From: Bradyrhizobium sp. dw_411
GTDB lineage: Bacteria; Pseudomonadota; Alphaproteobacteria; Rhizobiales; Xanthobacteraceae
Direction: 5' to 3'
DNA length: 64,000 nt
NCBI RefSeq assembly: GCF_018449695.1
Contig: NZ_JAAVUY010000007.1
Coordinates: forward strand, 248,001-312,000
In this document: one piece after another, positions 59,631-64,000 of the stretch
How positions within the stretch are numbered: the stretch's first letter is position 1
How the letters are laid out: each line of letters begins with the position of its first letter
Program-made: the position numbers and the translations under genes
The notes under the pieces: model-generated
Seen by the model: only the letters and a program-made list of their open reading frames with translations
Database searches by the model: none
Told to the model about the DNA's origin: nothing

Positions 59631-59795
59631 CTAAATTCGCGCTCTTCTTCTGCGGGATTTCGGCCGCGATCTTTGGGCCGACAGTAGTTGCGCTATTCTG
59701 ACCCGTTCGCGCAGTCGGTTCAGTTCGCCCAACTGGGCAATGAGACTGGTTCTAATATGGGTGAGCGCCTTGAAGCGCTTATTCAAAATAATCAT
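59631..59795 (-). CDS. Small coiled-coil/basic protein, copy 1 of a paralogous pair
   Basis: This 54-residue product (MIILNKRFKALTHIRTSLIA, then QLGELNRLRERVRIAQLLSA and a basic tail QRSRPKSRRRRARI) aligns with the protein at 60134-60319 across S-L-x-A-x-x-x-E-L-x-x-L-R-[ED]-[RK]-V-R-x-A-Q-L. A stop lies five codons before the ATG. A minus-strand hairpin with a TTTC tail (59598-59624) follows, as after copy 2. No strong Shine-Dalgarno sequence, so copy 1 may be decaying. Confidence 0.55.
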   Translation of the reverse strand: MIILNKRFKALTHIRTSLIAQLGELNRLRERVRIAQLLSAQRSRPKSRRRRARI

Positions 59796-60100
59796 CAGAA
59801 AATAAACTCACAAAAAAAGGATGTTCGCAAAAGTTATGTCGATTATGTCCCAAAGGTTCACGCGCTGTATGTGTACTAGTTCACACTGGGCCAAAAACGG
59901 CCGCTGCTGAATTTAAAGGGCCACGAACATCAGGCGGTATGGGAGCGGCCGGAAACCGGCGAAAAAGTGGGAATGGATTGTGCACCAACAGACGAAAAAG
60001 GGACTCCGCTTTGCGGAGTGAGCCCTACGGAAGACGACGCAAAAAAAGCGAGCGTCTGGAATGCGCGTCTGGAAATTGACGAATGGCGGCTGGGCAGATG

Positions 60101-60127
60101 AAAGAGGCTGCCAATCGAGGCGGCCTC
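60101..60127 (-). terminator. Terminator of the small coiled-coil gene, copy 2
   Basis: Read leftward, GAGGCCGCC pairs with GGCAGCCTC around TCGATT (60127-60104) with one wobble, then TTTC. It begins 7 bp after the stop of the minus-strand gene. Confidence 0.7.
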
Positions 60128-60133
60128 GTTGTT

Positions 60134-60319
60134 CTAAAGGCTTGGTCTTTTTTGATGGTTCGTCTGCTTCGATTTTTGGATCGATAGCTGCGCTTTCCTG
60201 ACCTTGTCGCGTAATAGCTCCAGTTCGCGCACCCGCGCGTTGAGGCTGGCAACTGTATTGGTTACGACTGAAATGCGCGTGTTGGTGACTTCTAAACGTC
60301 GCTCATAAAGAACACTCAT
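60134..60319 (-). CDS. Small coiled-coil protein, copy 2 of a paralogous pair
   Basis: This 61-residue product (MSVLYERRLEVTNTRISVVT, NTVASLNARVRELELLRDKV, RKAQLSIQKSKQTNHQKRPS L) has heptad-like Leu/Val spacing over residues 20-45 and a basic tail. GGAG lies 6 bp before the ATG at 60319, supporting this start. It is divergent from recA across 285 bp that include the SOS box. Function unknown. Confidence 0.65.
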   Translation of the reverse strand: MSVLYERRLEVTNTRISVVTNTVASLNARVRELELLRDKVRKAQLSIQKSKQTNHQKRPSL

Positions 60320-60487
60320 ATTAAACTCCGCCAAATTCTTAAGGTGTTTGAAAGTTGACGAATTAGTGGCTTAAAATAGGCAGAGCCTAAAATCAAATGA
60401 CATTTTAATGTATTTCTTAGCCGAAGATGGGTGAACGAGTAGCTCTCCATTATTCGAGGCAGATCAGTACCTGAAAAAGAACATAAA

Positions 60488-60502
60488 GAACATATTGCGA
60501 AC
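60488..60502. promoter_or_regulatory. LexA (SOS) box of recA
   Basis: GAAC-ATATTGC-GAAC matches the alphaproteobacterial LexA consensus GAACN7GAAC (known from the family) exactly. It is 103 bp upstream of the recA start codon, in an AT-rich promoter region. Confidence 0.85.
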
Positions 60503-60604
60503 TTAGAACAAATAGGGTACATTGTTCCATCGATCGCTGATCCACTGATTCACCCACCGCCCGTTTGTCCCGCTAGCGAATCCCCGCCATAAGGAGCACC
60601 ACCA

Positions 60605-61696
<1,092 letters not shown>

Positions 61697-61740
61697 TCTT
61701 TTCCGGGCCTGAGCCGTTAGGCTTAGGCTCCGACACAAGC

Positions 61741-61790
61741 GGGCGCTGAGGACGTTGAGTTGCCGACGTTCCCGGCGCCCGTTTTTGTTT
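61741..61790 (+). terminator. recA terminator
   Basis: GGGCGC with inner GACGT pairs with ACGT and GGCGCCC (61741-61780), followed by GTTTTTGTTTT. Confidence 0.85.
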
Positions 61791-61810
61791 TAAAGCCGAT
61801 AGTGAGTGCG

Positions 61811-62101
61811 ATGAGGAATATCCATGTAACCGTATTGGCCGCCATGTGCCTCATAGGCTTCGTCAGCATTGGTCTGGCCGATGATGCATGCATGAAGTGC
61901 ACTCAGGCGCATCGGTACACATGTATCCAGGACTACAGCGAGTGCACGGAGAGTTGCAGGAAATTTGTCACCGGCGACAAGGATGCGTGCCGGCAAAGAT
62001 GCCAGACACGCAGTGACGATTGCGCGTGGAGAACTGCTTTGAAATGCGGGACTTGTTCGCCCGCAAAATCTGCTATTCCGCCGCCTGCGCGTATTCAGTG
62101 A
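61811..62101 (+). CDS. Exported Cys-rich protein
   Basis: This 96-residue product has a signal peptide ([20 protein letters not shown]). The mature part holds ten cysteines in [41 protein letters not shown] and LKCGTCSP, spaced like a disulfide-knotted domain. The ATG at 61811 starts the signal peptide. Its last 29 bp overlap the 3' end of gcvP convergently. Confidence 0.75.
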   Translation: MRNIHVTVLAAMCLIGFVSIGLADDACMKCTQAHRYTCIQDYSECTESCRKFVTGDKDACRQRCQTRSDDCAWRTALKCGTCSPAKSAIPPPARIQ

Positions 62102-64000
62102 TCGGCGGGCACGAACACACCAAATTGCGGTCGCCATGGACGTTGTCGACGCGGCCCACCGGGCACCAGTATTTGTCGGTGCGTGACGTGCCGGCGGGGA
62201 AGCAGCCCTCGGCGCGCGTGTAAGCGCGGGCCCAGGCATCGTCGGCGATATCATGCACAGTGTGCGGCGCGTGACGCAGCGGCGAGGCCTCGACTTTCCA
62301 GCGACCGTTTTCGATCTCGGCGATTTCGCGCCGGATCGCGATCATGGCGTCACAAAAACGATCGAGTTCCGCCTTGCTCTCGGATTCCGTCGGCTCGATC
62401 ATCAGCGTGCCCGGCACCGGGAAGCTCATGGTCGGGGCGTGGAAGCCGTAATCGATCAGCCGCTTGGCGATGTCGTCGACGGTGACGCCGCTGGAGGTTT
62501 TCAGCGGCCGGGGATCGACGATGCATTCATGGGCGACGCGGCCTTTGGCGTTGCGATAGAGCACCGGAAAATGCGGATCGAGTTTTGTGGCGATGTAGTT
62601 GGCGTTGAGGATCGCAATCTCGGTCGCGCGCGTCAGGCCTTCACCGCCCATCATCAGGATGTAGATATAGGAAATGGTCAGGATCGACGCCGAGCCGAAC
62701 GGCGCCGCCGATACCGGCCCGATCGTTTGAGGTCCGCCATCGCCAACGGGATGTCCGGGCAGGAATGGCTTTAGATGCGCCTTGACGCCGATCGGTCCCA
62801 TGCCGGGGCCGCCGCCGCCATGCGGAATGCAGAACGTCTTATGTAAGTTGAGATGGCTGACATCGGCGCCGTAATCGCCGGGCCGCGACAGCCCGACCTG
62901 CGCGTTCATGTTGGCGCCGTCGAGATAGACCTGTCCGCCATGGCCGTGCACGATGTCGCAGATTTCGCGGATGTGCTCCTCGAACACGCCATGGGTCGAG
63001 GGATATGTGATCATGATCGCCGCGAGCTTGTTCGCATGCTGCGCCGCCTTGGCCTTGAGATCATTCACATCGACATCGCCGCGCGCATCGCAAGCCACCA
63101 CCACGACCTCCATGCCGGCCATGCTGGCCGAGGCCGGATTGGTGCCGTGCGCCGAGGAGGGGATCAGGCACACTGTGCGATGCGGCTCGCCGCGCGCGGC
63201 GTGATAACCACGAATGGCAAGCAGTCCGGCATATTCGCCCTGCGCGCCGGAATTCGGCTGCAGCGAGATTGCGTCATAGCCGGTGATCTCGCACAGCCAC
63301 GCTTCCAGCCGGGCAAACAGCGCGTGATAGCCCTGCGCCTGCGCGCGCGGCGCGAACGGATGCAGCGCACCGAATTCCGGCCAGGTCAGCGGGATCATCT
63401 CGGAGGTGGCGTTGAGCTTCATGGTGCAGGAGCCCAGCGGGATCATGGCGCGGTCGAGCGCGAGATCGCGGTCCGAGAGCTTGCGCATGTAGCGCAACAG
63501 CTCGGTCTCGGAGCGGTGCGCGTGGAACACGGGATGGGTGAGGAAGGCGCTGGCGCGCTTCAACGCTGTGGGCAGCGCATCGCGCGTTTCCGTCTCTACT
63601 TCGGCATAAGTCAGTTCGCCATCAAAAGCCCACCACACGGCTTCGACGATTTCCGGTGTGGTGGTCTCATCCAGCGCGATGCCAAGCGTGCCCTTGCCGA
63701 TATTCAGGTTGATGTTCTCGGCCAGTGCGCGCGCAACAATCGCGCTTTGCCTGTCGCCGACGTCCACCGTCACGGTGTCAAAGAATGCCTCGGACTTCGG
63801 CGCAAAGCCGAGCTTGCGCAGTCCCGCCGCCAGCACCGCTGCGCGGCGATGCACGGTGCGGGCGATGTGGGTCAGCCCTTCCGGCCCATGATAGACGGCA
63901 TACATCGAGGCGATCACGGCCAGCAGCACCTGTGCGGTGCAGATGTTGGAGGTGGCCTTCTCACGGCGGATATGCTGTTCGCGGGTCTGCAGCGCGAGGC
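62073..64000 (-). CDS. gcvP: Glycine dehydrogenase (decarboxylating), P-protein, C-terminal part
   Basis: The frame is open to the window edge, so the 5' part is missing; about 640 residues are visible. It has [69 protein letters not shown], and the PLP Lys in [20 protein letters not shown]. It is the glycine cleavage system P-protein that decarboxylates glycine with PLP and passes the aminomethyl group to GcvH. The C-terminus overlaps the convergent Cys-rich gene by 29 bp. gcvT and gcvH would be expected upstream outside the window. Confidence 0.97.
   Translation of the reverse strand, partial: LALQTREQHIRREKATSNICTAQVLLAVIASMYAVYHGPEGLTHIARTVHRRAAVLAAGLRKLGFAPKSEAFFDTVTVDVGDRQSAIVARALAENINLNIGKGTLGIALDETTTPEIVEAVWWAFDGELTYAEVETETRDALPTALKRASAFLTHPVFHAHRSETELLRYMRKLSDRDLALDRAMIPLGSCTMKLNATSEMIPLTWPEFGALHPFAPRAQAQGYHALFARLEAWLCEITGYDAISLQPNSGAQGEYAGLLAIRGYHAARGEPHRTVCLIPSSAHGTNPASASMAGMEVVVVACDARGDVDVNDLKAKAAQHANKLAAIMITYPSTHGVFEEHIREICDIVHGHGGQVYLDGANMNAQVGLSRPGDYGADVSHLNLHKTFCIPHGGGGPGMGPIGVKAHLKPFLPGHPVGDGGPQTIGPVSAAPFGSASILTISYIYILMMGGEGLTRATEIAILNANYIATKLDPHFPVLYRNAKGRVAHECIVDPRPLKTSSGVTVDDIAKRLIDYGFHAPTMSFPVPGTLMIEPTESESKAELDRFCDAMIAIRREIAEIENGRWKVEASPLRHAPHTVHDIADDAWARAYTRAEGCFPAGTSRTDKYWCPVGRVDNVHGDRNLVCSCPPITEYAQAAE

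Noticed and set aside
59688..59879. Plus-strand 63-codon ORF (MRYSDPFAQSVQFAQL and following)
   Set aside because: It lies antisense to the paralogous coiled-coil gene copy 1, has no ribosome site and no similarity to the other copy.

Overview
The window looks like chromosomal DNA of a high-GC alphaproteobacterium of the Bradyrhizobium/Rhodopseudomonas group (Nitrobacteraceae). This rests on the flagellar gene order (flgH-A-G-F facing fliL-fliM-DUF6468-motE, then fliP-fliO facing flgB-flgC-fliE-fliQ-fliR-flhB), an adjacent CckA-type cell-cycle kinase, a GAAC-N7-GAAC LexA box before recA, many exported small proteins of the kind common in this group, and dispersed REP-like inverted repeats. 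The assignment comes from gene content read by eye; no database search was possible.

Layout. 0-1.3 kb: 3' part of a possible alpha/alpha-barrel glycosidase. 1.4-12.3 kb: flagellar block 1 (L-ring, P-ring chaperone, distal rod; then FliL, FliM switch protein, a DUF6468 protein, MotE and a 1,244-residue exported TPR protein). 12.3-25.2 kb: metabolic cargo lying between the flagellar blocks: a nitrate/sulfonate/taurine-type ABC importer; then a same-strand array encoding a Tat-exported gluconate-dehydrogenase-subunit-3-like protein, a GMC flavoprotein, a Bug-type binding protein, maleylacetate reductase, another binding protein and an autotransporter esterase; then an exported protein and a LysR regulator. 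25.2-30.9 kb: flagellar block 2 (export gate, proximal rod). 31.1-34.8 kb: CckA and a Tim44-like protein.

34.9-57 kb is a mosaic of mostly single-gene units: small exported proteins, a GST, a GFA protein, class I fumarase with a frameshifted phosphodiester-glycosidase gene wedged behind it, a carotenoid oxygenase with a divergent TetR regulator and two matching operators, a SET-domain protein, an XRE/MmyB regulator with two small divergent genes, an L,D-transpeptidase, a FrnE-like DsbA protein, a GNAT-fold protein, a thioesterase and a Crp/Fnr regulator. REP-like elements of at least five kinds lie between these units. 57-60.5 kb is gene-poor and holds an Flp pilin with a TTG start, several microproteins, hairpin terminators and two paralogous small coiled-coil genes. 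60.6-64 kb: SOS-regulated recA, a Cys-rich exported protein and the C-terminal part of gcvP, which runs off the window.

The observations I rank highest are: the insertion scar at the fumarase 3' end; the twin TetR operators; the MotE plus giant TPR protein pair as a candidate MotC-like motility module; the nested-stem element at 50.7-50.9 kb; and the duplicated coiled-coil microgene-plus-terminator cassette upstream of recA.
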